Source: an uncultured Cohaesibacter sp. (GTDB taxonomy: Bacteria > Pseudomonadota > Alphaproteobacteria > Rhizobiales > Cohaesibacteraceae). Taken from it: a stretch of DNA of 64,000 bases. Positions within the stretch are counted from its first letter, which is position 1. Each line of letters starts with the position of its first letter. Shown piece after piece: positions 1-8,396 of this stretch. The stretch covers positions 2,806,501 through 2,870,500 of the forward strand of contig NZ_OY762934.1 in assembly GCF_963667045.1 (NCBI RefSeq), given 5' to 3'. The translations under genes were made by a program, and so were the position numbers. The notes below the pieces were generated by a model. It ran no database searches, was not told the DNA's origin, and worked only from the letters and a program-made list of their open reading frames with translations.

Positions 1-540
1 AGTGAGAAGCTACCAGACACTTTTCCGAATGAACTTCTGACGTCTATTTCAGATGGGCTCTTAAACAGGCTTTCTCGCTTGAAGTCCTAATAGTAGCAAG
101 CGAGGCTGGCGTACATCTTCGGCAAGTAAATACACCGGTGCCTCCAATCGGAACTAGCAGAATGGGTGGGAAGTTGCCGTTTCCTGCAAGCGCGAGATCT
201 CTAATGCTGCCGATCAATACGGACATTCTATAGATTTGCTAGTTATAGAGAGCTTGCAGTAACGGAAGGTTGTTGAATGTCTCTGAGAACTTCTGCGGTT
301 GCCGCCCTGAATGCAAGAGGTATCTGACGTCAAAAGCATACAATCGAGAGCGAATTTCTGTCAGGCCTCATTTTACGGCGGTTTCATCAGCCGAGGGCCG
401 GAATGGTGTTCATGCGCACCGGACAAGCTTTTTGCTGGACGTCCTTTCAGGGGAGTTGGCAAAGTCGGAATTACCTGCGCTGGCAGAATATTGATTGCTG
501 CGGCGATCGAGAGGAATTGACAAGTTCACGCCGACTTAAT
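1..540. other. No recognisable gene
   Basis: I see no convincing coding region in this stretch. The short open frames on both strands have no ribosome binding site, no recognisable motif and overlap one another. It lies upstream of the Zur-controlled GTPase gene and may hold the decayed end of a neighbouring gene to the left of the window. Confidence 0.5.
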
Positions 541-561
541 AAATGTTATGTTATAACATTT
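541..561 (+). promoter_or_regulatory. Zur box upstream of COG0523 GTPase
   Basis: A perfect inverted repeat with 9-bp arms AAATGTTAT and ATAACATTT separated by GTT. It lies 17 bp upstream of the ATG of the GTPase gene. It matches the alphaproteobacterial Zur operator type and recurs upstream of the zinc importers and other COG0523 genes in this window. Such sites are bound by zinc-loaded Zur to repress transcription. That Zur binds here is inferred from the motif and the context. Confidence 0.88.
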
Positions 562-577
562 CATTTGGTGAGGTTGC

Positions 578-1801
578 ATGTTACAGACTTCCAATTCAGA
601 CACCCGTCTCCCCGTAACCGTCCTTTCTGGCTTTCTGGGATCTGGCAAGACGACGCTTCTCAATCACGTTCTTAACAATCGTGATGGACGCCGCGTCGCC
701 GTGATTGTCAATGACATGAGCGAGGTCAATATTGACGCGGATCTGGTTCGCGAAGAGACAGAACTCAATCGCGCTGAAGAAAAGCTGGTTGAAATGACCA
801 ACGGCTGTATTTGCTGTACTCTTCGAGACGACTTGCTTGTTGAGGTGCGCAGACTTGCAGAGGAAGGACGCTTTGATTACCTACTTATTGAAAGTACGGG
901 CGTTTCTGAACCGTTGCCAGTTGCAGCGACCTTTGAGTTTCGCGATGAAAACGGACTAAGCCTCTCCGATCTGGCGCGGCTAGACACCATGGTTACAGTG
1001 GTGGATACCGTGCATTTGACAAAGGACTTTGGCTCCACCGAGTTTCTCAAGGATCGGGGAGAAGAAGTTGCCGAGGATGACACCCGCACACTGGTCGATC
1101 TCTTTGTTGATCAAATCGAATTTGCTGATCTGATCATCTTGAACAAAGTGGATGATGCATCGCCTGTTCAGCTAGAGACGGCACGCGCTATTGTTCACAG
1201 CCTGAATGCAGATGCAAAGGTGATTGAAACAAATTTCGGCGAAGTGAGTGGCGATGCTATTTTTGATACTGGCTTGTTTGATTTTGATCGAGCCCACGAA
1301 CATCCCATGTGGTTCAAAGAGCTCTATGGTTTTGAGGATCATGTGCCTGAAGATGCCGAATATGGCATAACGAGCTTTGTATGGAATGCACGAAGGCCTC
1401 TGGTTCCGGAAAAATTCAATGAGTTTCTTCAGACCCCGCTTCCTGGTGTTATTCGGGCAAAGGGACATTTCTGGCTAGCAACGCGCCATCACATGGTCGG
1501 TGAATTTTCGCTTGCCGGAGCAATGACCCGCACAGAGCTGCTCGGCTATTGGTGGGTCGCAATGCCTGAAGAGCGGTGGCCTAAAGATGAAGAAATACGT
1601 GCAAAAGTGAAGGCTCGCTTTGATCCGGTTTATGGTGACAGACGACAAGAAATCGTCTTTATTGGCATGTTGGGGGAAATGAACAAGGATCGGATATGCG
1701 CCATGTTGGAGAGATGCCTGATTGATCCCATCCAAGAAGGTGAGGCCTTCAGACCAGAAAAATATCGTCAGCTTCCCGATCCCTTCCCAGTTTGGGGTTA
1801 A
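578..1801 (+). CDS. COG0523 GTPase (YciC/ZigA/ZagA-type zinc metallochaperone)
   Basis: A 407-aa G3E-family P-loop GTPase. Seen: Walker [10 protein letters not shown] near residue 18, the family metal-binding motif GCICC near residue 75, an ESTG switch motif, the NKVD guanine-specificity motif, and the C-terminal CobW domain ending in LPDPFPVWG. Members of this subgroup are zinc-starvation proteins thought to deliver zinc to client enzymes. The ATG follows a perfect Zur box by 17 bp, so it should be made when zinc is scarce. It is a close paralogue of the protein at 38.2-39.4 kb (same length, same motifs, colinear throughout). It lacks the His-rich insert found in the third COG0523 protein. 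It converges on the zinc-importer operon and shares a terminator with it. Confidence 0.9.
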   Translation: MLQTSNSDTRLPVTVLSGFLGSGKTTLLNHVLNNRDGRRVAVIVNDMSEVNIDADLVREETELNRAEEKLVEMTNGCICCTLRDDLLVEVRRLAEEGRFDYLLIESTGVSEPLPVAATFEFRDENGLSLSDLARLDTMVTVVDTVHLTKDFGSTEFLKDRGEEVAEDDTRTLVDLFVDQIEFADLIILNKVDDASPVQLETARAIVHSLNADAKVIETNFGEVSGDAIFDTGLFDFDRAHEHPMWFKELYGFEDHVPEDAEYGITSFVWNARRPLVPEKFNEFLQTPLPGVIRAKGHFWLATRHHMVGEFSLAGAMTRTELLGYWWVAMPEERWPKDEEIRAKVKARFDPVYGDRRQEIVFIGMLGEMNKDRICAMLERCLIDPIQEGEAFRPEKYRQLPDPFPVWG

Positions 1802-1867
1802 TGAGACCCATCGAGCAAATCTCTTCAGTGAGGTTTAATGACTGAAGCCGTTTTGGTCGTTATACAC

Positions 1868-1906
1868 AAATAAGGTGCAAACAATTTCTGTTTGCACCTT
1901 ATTTTT
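1868..1906. terminator. Bidirectional rho-independent terminator
   Basis: A perfect 16-bp stem (1868-1883 with 1889-1904) with a 5-nt loop, followed by T residues on the plus strand and T-rich sequence on the minus strand. It sits between the convergent GTPase gene and the zinc-binding-protein gene and should serve both. Confidence 0.88.
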
Positions 1907-1923
1907 CTGCTCGGTGTTCTCGT

Positions 1924-2814
1924 TTATTCAGACACGGCTTTGGCGATCAGATCGGCATTGTGTGCCATCATATCGATGTAAGTTGGTGCTGGGCCATCTT
2001 TCTGGGATAGGGCTTCTGGATACAGCTCACCACCGGGTTGTGCACCCGTTGCATTGGCGATTTGCTTGACCAGCCGAGAATCATTGGAATTTTCAAGGAA
2101 ATAGGCTTTCACACCTTCGGCTTTGATCTGATCGATCAACTCTGCGACATCGGCAGCCGACGCTTCGGTTTCAGTTGAAAGCCCCATTGGAGCAAGGAAT
2201 TGAATTCCATAGGCTTCGCTGAAATAGCCGAAAGCGTCATGGCTGGTGAGCACCTTCAATTTATCTTTATCGACATCTGCAAATTTGGCCTTGATGGAAG
2301 CATCAAGCTCTTTCAGTTTGGCACGATAGGCATCTGCGCTTTTCTTGATGTCGGCAGTATCTTCCGGATCAGCCTTGATGAGAGCTGCTTCGATATTGTC
2401 GACCCAGACAAGCACATTCGGTACACTATTCCAGACATGCGGATCCGTGATGGTTTGACCATCCTCTTCCATTTCGTGGGTTTTGATGCCTTTGGAAACG
2501 ATAACTGGTTTGTTTTTCGAACCTGATGCTTTGGCAAGCCGTTCAAACCAGCCTTCCAGACCTTCTCCGCTTAAAAAAGTCACGGACGCTTCTTTCACAG
2601 CCTTCGCATCATCTGGTGATGGCTCAAAGTCGTGCGGGTCGCCATTGGCAGGCACAAGGCTGTTGACCTTTACATGGTCTCCACCGACATTCTGCACGAC
2701 GTCACCAAGAACAGTGAAGCTTGCGACAACATCAATGGTTTTGGCTGAGGCGTAGCTCATCATTCCGAAGCTGATGAAAGCTGATCCTGCAAGAGCCAAA
2801 AGTGTTTTCTTCAT
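1924..2814 (-). CDS. aztC: Zinc ABC transporter substrate-binding protein (AztC-like)
   Basis: A 296-aa cluster A-I metal-binding lipoprotein-like periplasmic protein with an N-terminal signal peptide (residues 1-24, ending ASA). The candidate zinc ligands of the AztC/ZnuA family are visible: His61 in GDPHDFEP, His126 in DPHVW, His192 in SHDAFGYF and Asp281 near the C terminus. It has no long His-rich loop. The stretches STETEASAADV and ENSNDSRL are of AztC type. It is the last gene of the minus-strand operon [41-aa peptide]-ATPase-permease-this gene, which begins at a Zur box. It should capture periplasmic zinc for the cognate permease. A manganese role is less likely given the Zur box. The gene for the AztD chaperone of Paracoccus is not seen. 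Confidence 0.85.
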   Translation of the reverse strand: MKKTLLALAGSAFISFGMMSYASAKTIDVVASFTVLGDVVQNVGGDHVKVNSLVPANGDPHDFEPSPDDAKAVKEASVTFLSGEGLEGWFERLAKASGSKNKPVIVSKGIKTHEMEEDGQTITDPHVWNSVPNVLVWVDNIEAALIKADPEDTADIKKSADAYRAKLKELDASIKAKFADVDKDKLKVLTSHDAFGYFSEAYGIQFLAPMGLSTETEASAADVAELIDQIKAEGVKAYFLENSNDSRLVKQIANATGAQPGGELYPEALSQKDGPAPTYIDMMAHNADLIAKAVSE

Positions 2815-2832
2815 AGGAGGTCTCCTTGAGAA

Positions 2833-3705
2833 TTAACCAGCAAAATGCGGGCGTTTAATATACCGCCAGCAGAGTCCCGAAGGTCCGAAGATCAATGAGA
2901 AACAATAAATGAGACTGGCGGTTAAAATGATGGTTGGACCGGATGCAAAGCGCAGGTGGAAAGACACAAGCAAGCCAACAAAGCCGGAAAAAGTTGCTGT
3001 TAAAGCCGCAACAGCAAACATGGAAGGCAAGGTGCGCACCCAAAGCTGGGCGATAGCCGCTGGCAACATCATCATACCGACGGCCATGAGCGTACCGAGT
3101 GACTGGAAGCCTGCGACGAGATTGATCACGACAAGAAACAGGAAGATGAAGTGATATAGTTGCCCGAAACCTCCAACAGCACGCAGAAAGCCCGGATCAA
3201 AGCATTCGGCAACAAGAGGGCGGTAAACGGCGGCCAATACAACAAGCGTTAGGGAGGTGATCGTGCCGATCAGGTACAAGGCCCGGGCATCAATGGCCAG
3301 GATCGTGCCAAACAGGATATGAAGAAGATCTATATTTGATCCTCGCAACGACACGATCAGAACGCCGAGCGCCAGAGAGGTGAGGTAAAAACTGGCGAAT
3401 GTCGCGTCCTCCTTTAAACTGGTCATACGGCTTACCAAGCCGGACAAAAGGGCCACGCTCAAACCGGCAATCAATCCTCCAAGCCCCATGGCCATCAGAG
3501 AGAGATTGCCCGCGACGAGAAAGCCTATTGCGGCGCCAGGCAGAACAGCATGGCTCATCGCGTCACCGATCAAGCTCATCCGCCTTAGCATGAGCAGAAC
3601 ACCCACAGGTGCCGAACTCAGCCCGAGCGCCAATGAGGCGACGAGGGCTCTGCGCATGAAGCCATATTCGATGAATGGATGGACGGCCAGAGAGTAGAAT
3701 GTCAT
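2833..3705 (-). CDS. aztB: Zinc ABC transporter permease (AztB/ZnuB-like)
   Basis: A 290-aa integral membrane protein of the ABC-3 (ZnuB/MntB) family with about eight or nine hydrophobic segments. The conserved stretch MLRRMSLIGDAMSHAVLPG (residues 39-57) is diagnostic of the family. Its start overlaps the stop of the ATPase gene in an ATGA, so the two are translationally coupled, and the binding-protein gene follows 18 bp downstream. It forms the inner-membrane zinc channel of this operon. It differs clearly from the second ZnuB at 47.8-48.6 kb, so the two systems are not a recent duplication. Confidence 0.88.
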   Translation of the reverse strand: MTFYSLAVHPFIEYGFMRRALVASLALGLSSAPVGVLLMLRRMSLIGDAMSHAVLPGAAIGFLVAGNLSLMAMGLGGLIAGLSVALLSGLVSRMTSLKEDATFASFYLTSLALGVLIVSLRGSNIDLLHILFGTILAIDARALYLIGTITSLTLVVLAAVYRPLVAECFDPGFLRAVGGFGQLYHFIFLFLVVINLVAGFQSLGTLMAVGMMMLPAAIAQLWVRTLPSMFAVAALTATFSGFVGLLVSFHLRFASGPTIILTASLIYCFSLIFGPSGLCWRYIKRPHFAG

Positions 3706-4457
3706 GGTTTCATCCTCCCATCTCTGGTGCAGATTTCGGCCTCTTCATCCCAGGCTTCGGCCATAGCGCGCGCTCGAAGCAGATTGCGAGATGACATCGT
3801 CTCCTCTGTTGCGCCCCAGGCGATCGGTTCTCGCGCCAACAGAAGAGCGCGAGGGAAATGGGCTCTCACCTGATCGAAATCGTGCAGCACTGCAATAATT
3901 GTGCGTTTTTCATCATGCCAGCGCATGACCAACTGCAAGAGATCGCGTGTTGTACGGGCATCTATCGCGGTAAATGGTTCATCCAGAATGATCGTGTCGG
4001 CATCCTGCAAAAGCAGGCGAGCAAACAGGACCCGCTGAAACTGGCCGGCAGATAAGGCTTGGATGGGGCGCGCTTCTGTGCCTTCCAGTCCGACCGTCCT
4101 CAAGGCATCGAGTGCTTTTTGAGCGAGCGCTTTGTTTACGCCGCCGAAAGCACCGATCTGCTTCCATGCCCCCAGCAGGATTGTATCTGCCACAGTAAGA
4201 GGAAAAGTCCGATCGACATCAGCAGCCTGAGGCAGATAGCCAAGGGTTTTGGGGGAAAGCTCACCACGATCGATTTCGCCCTCCAAGGGAGCGATCTCTC
4301 CCATGAGACCCTTAAGCAAGGTTGATTTCCCTGCCCCGTTCGGGCCGACGATTGCCGTCATGCTACCCGGCTCGAAGGTGCCTGACAAATGATGCACCGC
4401 TGGATGACGATCATATCCAAGGGTGACATTGCGTAAGCAAATAGCGGATTGTTTCAT
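3702..4457 (-). CDS. aztA: Zinc ABC transporter ATP-binding protein (AztA/ZnuC-like)
   Basis: An ABC ATPase of 251 aa from the chosen start (MKQSAICLRN). Seen: Walker A GPNGAGKST, Q-loop, the variant signature LSAGQFQRV, Walker B TIILDEPF and the switch His in AVLHD. The start at 4457 is preferred because it overlaps the stop of the upstream 41-aa gene as ATGA. An in-frame ATG 11 codons upstream would extend into that gene. It powers zinc import with the permease and binding protein encoded immediately downstream. It is controlled by the Zur box at 4621-4641. Confidence 0.88.
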   Translation of the reverse strand: MKQSAICLRNVTLGYDRHPAVHHLSGTFEPGSMTAIVGPNGAGKSTLLKGLMGEIAPLEGEIDRGELSPKTLGYLPQAADVDRTFPLTVADTILLGAWKQIGAFGGVNKALAQKALDALRTVGLEGTEARPIQALSAGQFQRVLFARLLLQDADTIILDEPFTAIDARTTRDLLQLVMRWHDEKRTIIAVLHDFDQVRAHFPRALLLAREPIAWGATEETMSSRNLLRARAMAEAWDEEAEICTRDGRMKP

Positions 4458-4579
4458 GGCAAGGAGACTGCCCAGTAAATGGCGAGCCACAGAATGGCGA
4501 CTATGGCAAAAACGAATGCCACTCGCTGGACTGCAGTTTTTGAAATGAGGGAAGATAAAAAGGGGTCGGACTGTTGCAT
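4454..4579 (-). CDS. 41-aa single-pass membrane peptide at head of zinc-importer operon
   Basis: A small open frame starting MQQSDPFLSS, preceded by a GAGAG ribosome binding site and ending in an ATGA overlap with the ATPase gene. Residues about 18-38 (VQRVAFVFAIVAILWLAIYW) form one hydrophobic helix. It lies between the Zur box and the transporter genes, so it should be co-expressed with them. I do not recognise a family. It could be a small subunit or regulator of the importer, or a leader peptide used for coupling. The coupling and the helix make a coding role likely; the function is unknown. Confidence 0.6.
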   Translation of the reverse strand: MQQSDPFLSSLISKTAVQRVAFVFAIVAILWLAIYWAVSLP

Positions 4580-4620
4580 AAGCACTCTCAAAGATTCAGA
4601 ACGCGGACAACAGGTAGGAG

Positions 4621-4641
4621 TGACGTTATAACATAACAAGT
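4621..4641 (-). promoter_or_regulatory. Zur box upstream of AztABC-type operon
   Basis: An imperfect 9-3-9 dyad, on the plus strand arms TGACGTTAT and ATAACAAGT around AAC. It keeps the GTTAT/ATAAC core of the perfect site at 541-561. It lies about 40 bp upstream of the 41-aa gene that heads the zinc-importer operon. Zur binding is inferred. Confidence 0.8.
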
Positions 4642-4826
4642 TAAATCTTGTTCATTTCAGGTGAGGAGCAACTTTTCAACCGGATGAGACCGAGGATTGC
4701 AAGCCGAAACACAGCACAAGGCGCATGGGCAGTTGATGCATAGCATCTGAAGAAGCAATCTCCCATTGCTTCGCTTCGCACGAATGGCTGCAATGGGGAA
4801 GTAGTTCAGCAGCGCTTGCCCATCAA

Positions 4827-5647
4827 TGAACGCCTGCATTGGGCCGGCGACTGCAAAACATGGACTTGGGTGGGCGTCTTTGCATGATAGTACACAGCAC
4901 GGGTCCGCTCCGAGTTCTTTGCGGCCTTGGTAAGGATGGAGTGTCAGCTAGAGTTAGGAAAAGCTCCGTGAATTGGTGCTCCATAAGCGGCATTCCGCAT
5001 GGTTCCAACACCTTTCGAAGGAGAGTTTTAAATGCATGCCGATGGTGTTTGTGTTTTGACAAGGCCTGAATTTGTATTTACCTCATTCATCGAGGCAATA
5101 TTCAGCAAAGACAAAATTGGCACACGAGCAAGGATCCCGCGTGCCAACCTTACAGTTCGTCGTCTATTTCTTGCTAACGGCTTTGAAATTGTAGAAGAAG
5201 CCCGAAGGGTGAACCCTGTAGCCTTCAACCCCGCTGTTTGATGCCGCCACGTAGACCTTATGCACCAGAGGGATGATCGGTGCATCGTCCTGCAGGATTT
5301 GCTGCGCCTTGGTGTAGACTTCCATAGCTTCAGCACCCTCATCCAGACTGCGTCCCTTGTCTACCAGTGCGTCAAATTCCGGACTGGCCCAGTTCTGATA
5401 GTTGAGGCCAGCTTTGGAGTGGAATTGGGATTTCAGATGCAAATCCGGATGGCCAGTCATTTCAGGCGTCCAGAAGACAACCGAGACGTCATACTCTCCC
5501 TGTTTGACCTTATCGAGCATGCCTGCCCAGGTAAACATTTCGATCTTTGACTTGATGCCATTTTGCGCCAGCAGCGCGGCCATTGTCTCGGTTATTGCCG
5601 ACATTTCGGCTCGGCTGGAGTAGCTGACAACGCGCAACTCAAGCGGC
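4827..5647 (-). repeat. Copy A of 821-bp inverted repeat
   Basis: Read on the minus strand, this segment matches 34344-35164 on the plus strand with only scattered substitutions and no visible indels. It contains the last third of the substrate-binding-protein gene at 33.3-34.8 kb, its terminator hairpin and about 340 bp of downstream sequence. At 5647/5648 the match ends exactly where an IS6-family transposase remnant begins. At 4827 it ends without any obvious element. Copy A is therefore the derived, displaced duplicate and the full-length gene is copy B. Confidence 0.93.
5164..5643 (-). pseudogene. 3' fragment of oligopeptide/nickel-type substrate-binding protein gene
   Basis: About 160 codons, beginning LELRVVSYSSRAEM, that are nearly identical to the C-terminal third of the intact binding protein encoded at 33283-34827. 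The N-terminal two thirds, with the signal peptide and most of the ligand pocket, are missing. The open frame runs upstream into unrelated IS6 antisense sequence. It arose from the 821-bp inverted duplication and should not make a working protein. Confidence 0.88.
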
Positions 5648-5895
5648 CAAATCCTGTCCATTATGTCACCAAGCATTTGCAGCAATGCAAAGAAAGTGAC
5701 CATTTCAGGGTAAAGAAGAACATGCCCAGGATCGGCGGGTTCCAATCATTCCATACAGCACGGCGAACCATCTCCGGTTTTGAGGCCATGCTGTGGCTCA
5801 AGAAGGGCTTTGACTTTGCGGGAGCATGGACCGTTCGTGAACAGAATGATCTTATTGCCCTCCTCTTCGGACTTCAAAAAGTTAACGAAGCATGA
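5648..5895 (+). pseudogene. IS6-family transposase, C-terminal remnant
   Basis: About 80 codons resembling the end of IS6-family DDE transposases. Seen: HYVTKHLQQ, DHFRVKKNMPRIGGF, TARRTISGFEAMLWL and the terminal FGLQKVNEA before the stop. The DDE catalytic domain is absent, and the 5' edge abuts the 821-bp repeat at 5647. IS6 elements move by replicative transposition and cause adjacent deletions and inversions, so this remnant is a plausible agent of the neighbouring rearrangement. Confidence 0.75.
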
Positions 5896-5954
5896 AGACG
5901 AGGCCGTTTACGGGTTAAACAGCACCTGCTTAAAACTTTGCGACGAGCCCCGTC

Positions 5955-6320
5955 ATGATCCTTACGTTCTGGCTTTCGACGACCCTGAGTGAGCTCTTTG
6001 CAAACCAGTCCGTTGTGACCATGGTCGAAACCGCGATCCCCTGGGGCTTCTTGATCCTTGTTCCGGCTATGATGATCGTGGGAGCGTCCGGTTTTCGATT
6101 GGGCAAGACCTGGCGCGGCCCTTTGGTCGCAAAGAAAAGAGCGCGGATGCCTTTCATTGTCGCCAACGGGCTTGTTGTTCTGATCCCAGCCGCACTCTAC
6201 CTGTCTTCCAAAGCTCAGGCTGGTGCATTTGATACCGGATTTTATGCAGTGCAGGCGCTGGAGCTGATTGCAGGAGCACTGAATATCACTCTTCTAACTT
6301 TGAACATGCGCGATGGACAG
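5955..6320 (+). pseudogene. Small integral membrane protein, 3' end lost
   Basis: About 120 codons starting MILTFWLSTTL, with a polar patch LGKTWRGPLVAKKRARMPF between hydrophobic segments near residues 22-42, 66-82 and 92-112. The frame ends by running into antisense IS110 transposase sequence near 6320, after NMRDGQRL. The true C terminus is therefore lost or replaced. I do not recognise a specific family. It lies between the IS6 and IS110 remnants. Confidence 0.45.
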
Positions 6321-6324
6321 CGGC

Positions 6325-6871
6325 TTATCCGAGCATTGGCAATTACAGCATCAGGTAACTCTGTTTCCGGGTCATTTACAGCTTCTTGCAGGCGATTGAG
6401 ATAAACCGTTCCACAAAGGGCTATAATTCCATATTCGGCTAAATGCCCCCGTAAGGCATTAATGGTCTGCGTCTTCTGCCGTATGAGCAAATCTCTGGCA
6501 CGGAGAGCCATTCCAGAAGCCTGTTTTTCAACACTCTTTACCGCAACAAAGCGCATTGTGGGACGAGAGGCCGCCTCTGCGATCGCTTCGGCATCATTGG
6601 CGTCATTTTTCTGCCGCTTGACATATGGTTTGACGTAAGCAGGTGGGATCAGCTTGATGGTATGCCCGAACGCCTCAATTCTGCGCCCCCAATAATGCAA
6701 ACTGGCACAGGCTTCCATCGCAACTATGCAGTTGGGGATCTCTGTGAGAAAAGAAATCAGCTTGGCGCGTGTTACCTTCTTGTTGAAGACGCGGTTGCCA
6801 GCTTTCGTTGCGCCATGAACCTGAAATGTGTTCTTTGCCAAATCTATCCCGATTATGAAAACCTGCGCCAT
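6325..6871 (-). pseudogene. IS110-family transposase, N-terminal fragment
   Basis: The first ~180 residues of an IS110 (DEDD) transposase. Seen: IIGIDLAKNTFQVHG with the first catalytic Asp, a MEACASLHYW motif, and KNDANDAEAIAEA with the downstream DD-type residues. The protein breaks off after ETELPDAVIANAR, and the C-terminal catalytic Ser domain is missing; sequence beyond is the antisense of a membrane-protein gene. It is inactive. The upstream edge of the element probably lies near 7.0 kb but I could not place the terminus. Confidence 0.82.
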
Positions 6872-7118
6872 GAACATCTCCTCCTCGGCCTGGTGAGCAC
6901 CTCACCAGTTTGGCATACTTGTGCCGTCGGAGGGGTGTCCACCCCATCGGATACATATGAGCGACTTCCAGCAACATGCAAAGAAATCTCTTGCGAACAG
7001 CAGCCGGTACATACATAGAGTCCGGGAATTTCTTGAAAGAGCTTGGAAAGACAAAGCGGTAGATCAGAGATCTGACCGATACCGGAGATGAATGAGGGGA
7101 TAAGGTCTCCCTTGCCCG

Positions 7119-7676
7119 TCAAATGCAGGCAGCGCTGAAAACACGATTATGTAGCTTTAGGCATTCGACCATAAAGTCTGCGCGCTCTTCTATTCCTGTT
7201 CGTGGTCGTTCAATGAGCTCATAACCAAGCCGCATATAGACTTCAGCCATAGCGAGACCGGTTGCCTCTGCTTCCTGCCTATCTTGCTTTCGCTCGGCAT
7301 CCTGCGCAAAAATCGTATACCAGTAAGGGGCAAGAAACACCCGCTTGTTATAGGGGTAAAGGCTTGCCGCTATCTCGGCATGATCCGGGACAGGCAAGCT
7401 GCAGAGCGTAAGATAGCCTATGACATCAGGGATTCCTCGGTCCATCAAAACTGGGCCATCAAACACCATTGCCTCATGCCAGGAGCGCAATTCCCACCCC
7501 AGCATGAGTTCTGCAAACATCAACCTGTTTGCCCAAGGCAACGAAGCTCCACCGATCTTTATCTGGTCCTGTATTATAGCCCGACCAGCCTCTGGCATGC
7601 TCCGAAAGCCTCTACGGTTCAGGGCATTGATCAGGCTTGTTTTTCCAGACCCAGGACCATCGGTTATAACGACCAT
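7119..7676 (-). CDS. AAA-family predicted ATPase
   Basis: 185 aa with an N-terminal P-loop (TDGPGSGKTSLINAL, residues 5-19) and a second acidic segment around MVFDGPVLMDRG that resembles Walker B. The layout fits the short AAA_28-type ATPases found widely in bacteria, for which no general substrate is known. It lies 27 bp downstream of the TetR gene on the same strand and may be the last gene of that operon. It looks intact. The biological role is unknown. Confidence 0.7.
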   Translation of the reverse strand: MVVITDGPGSGKTSLINALNRRGFRSMPEAGRAIIQDQIKIGGASLPWANRLMFAELMLGWELRSWHEAMVFDGPVLMDRGIPDVIGYLTLCSLPVPDHAEIAASLYPYNKRVFLAPYWYTIFAQDAERKQDRQEAEATGLAMAEVYMRLGYELIERPRTGIEERADFMVECLKLHNRVFSAACI

Positions 7677-7703
7677 AGCGGGATTGATTCGGGCTAGGGG
7701 CCC

Positions 7704-8372
7704 TTATAGCATCTTTTCGGCACCATCGAGCAGCAGCTCCAGCTTTCGTTTCCACCAGTTTTGCGGGCCGCTATTGATGACTTCACCGATGAAGCCAATA
7801 TGGTGCGCGAGATCTGGACTCTCTTTGGCCAAGTCATCAAGAGAAGCTTGCAGAGATTGGGCCACCGTCATTCCATCCTTGATTGTCTCTGCCATATGCT
7901 CCCAGCCAAGAGAGGAGTCACTGGTCATGTCCAGCACGCTGTCAACGAGCAACGCAGCATCGGCCAAGGAAAAACCGAACTGCTCCAGTTCTCGACAGCT
8001 TTGGGCAAAGACCCGAAGAATGGATGGCGGCATGCTGTCCATTCTCCGGATGATCGTCGCAAGCCCCGGATAGCGCCGGTAGAGAGCCCATGAGACTTCA
8101 GCGACATGGACGATAAAAGCGCGCCAGTTGTTGGTCTCGATATACCAATCCGCTTGTGAGACTGCCAGATCGGCCGCGGCGATCAGAATGTCGTCGCGGT
8201 TCTTGATATGACGATAGAGAGAAGAGTGGTCCACTCCCAGTGCCGAACCGATTGCCGAAAGGGTGACCTTGTCCAGACCGATTTCCAGCGCGGTTGCGGC
8301 AATGTCGTCGCGGGTGATGCGAGCGGGCCGCCCGACATTTGCCGTTTGGTTGCTCGGGTCTTTTTCTGTCAC
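7704..8372 (-). CDS. TetR/AcrR-family transcriptional regulator
   Basis: 222 aa. The N-terminal helix-turn-helix (residues about 18-62: TRDDIAATALEIG, LSAIGSALGVDHSSLYRHIKNRDDIL) is typical of TetR. The C-terminal ligand domain contains a TetR_C-like run AFIVHVAEVSWALYRRYPGLA. It is encoded 24 bp downstream of the two ABC half-transporters on the same strand, so it probably regulates that operon, perhaps in response to the transported compound. The ligand is unknown. Confidence 0.85.
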   Translation of the reverse strand: MTEKDPSNQTANVGRPARITRDDIAATALEIGLDKVTLSAIGSALGVDHSSLYRHIKNRDDILIAAADLAVSQADWYIETNNWRAFIVHVAEVSWALYRRYPGLATIIRRMDSMPPSILRVFAQSCRELEQFGFSLADAALLVDSVLDMTSDSSLGWEHMAETIKDGMTVAQSLQASLDDLAKESPDLAHHIGFIGEVINSGPQNWWKRKLELLLDGAEKML

Positions 8373-8396
8373 GTCTTGGTCTCTCTATTCCGTGGC

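Noticed and set aside
4657-5069. Short overlapping open frames around repeat copy A
   Set aside because: They are duplicated with the repeat and have no family motif; judged to be non-coding downstream sequence.
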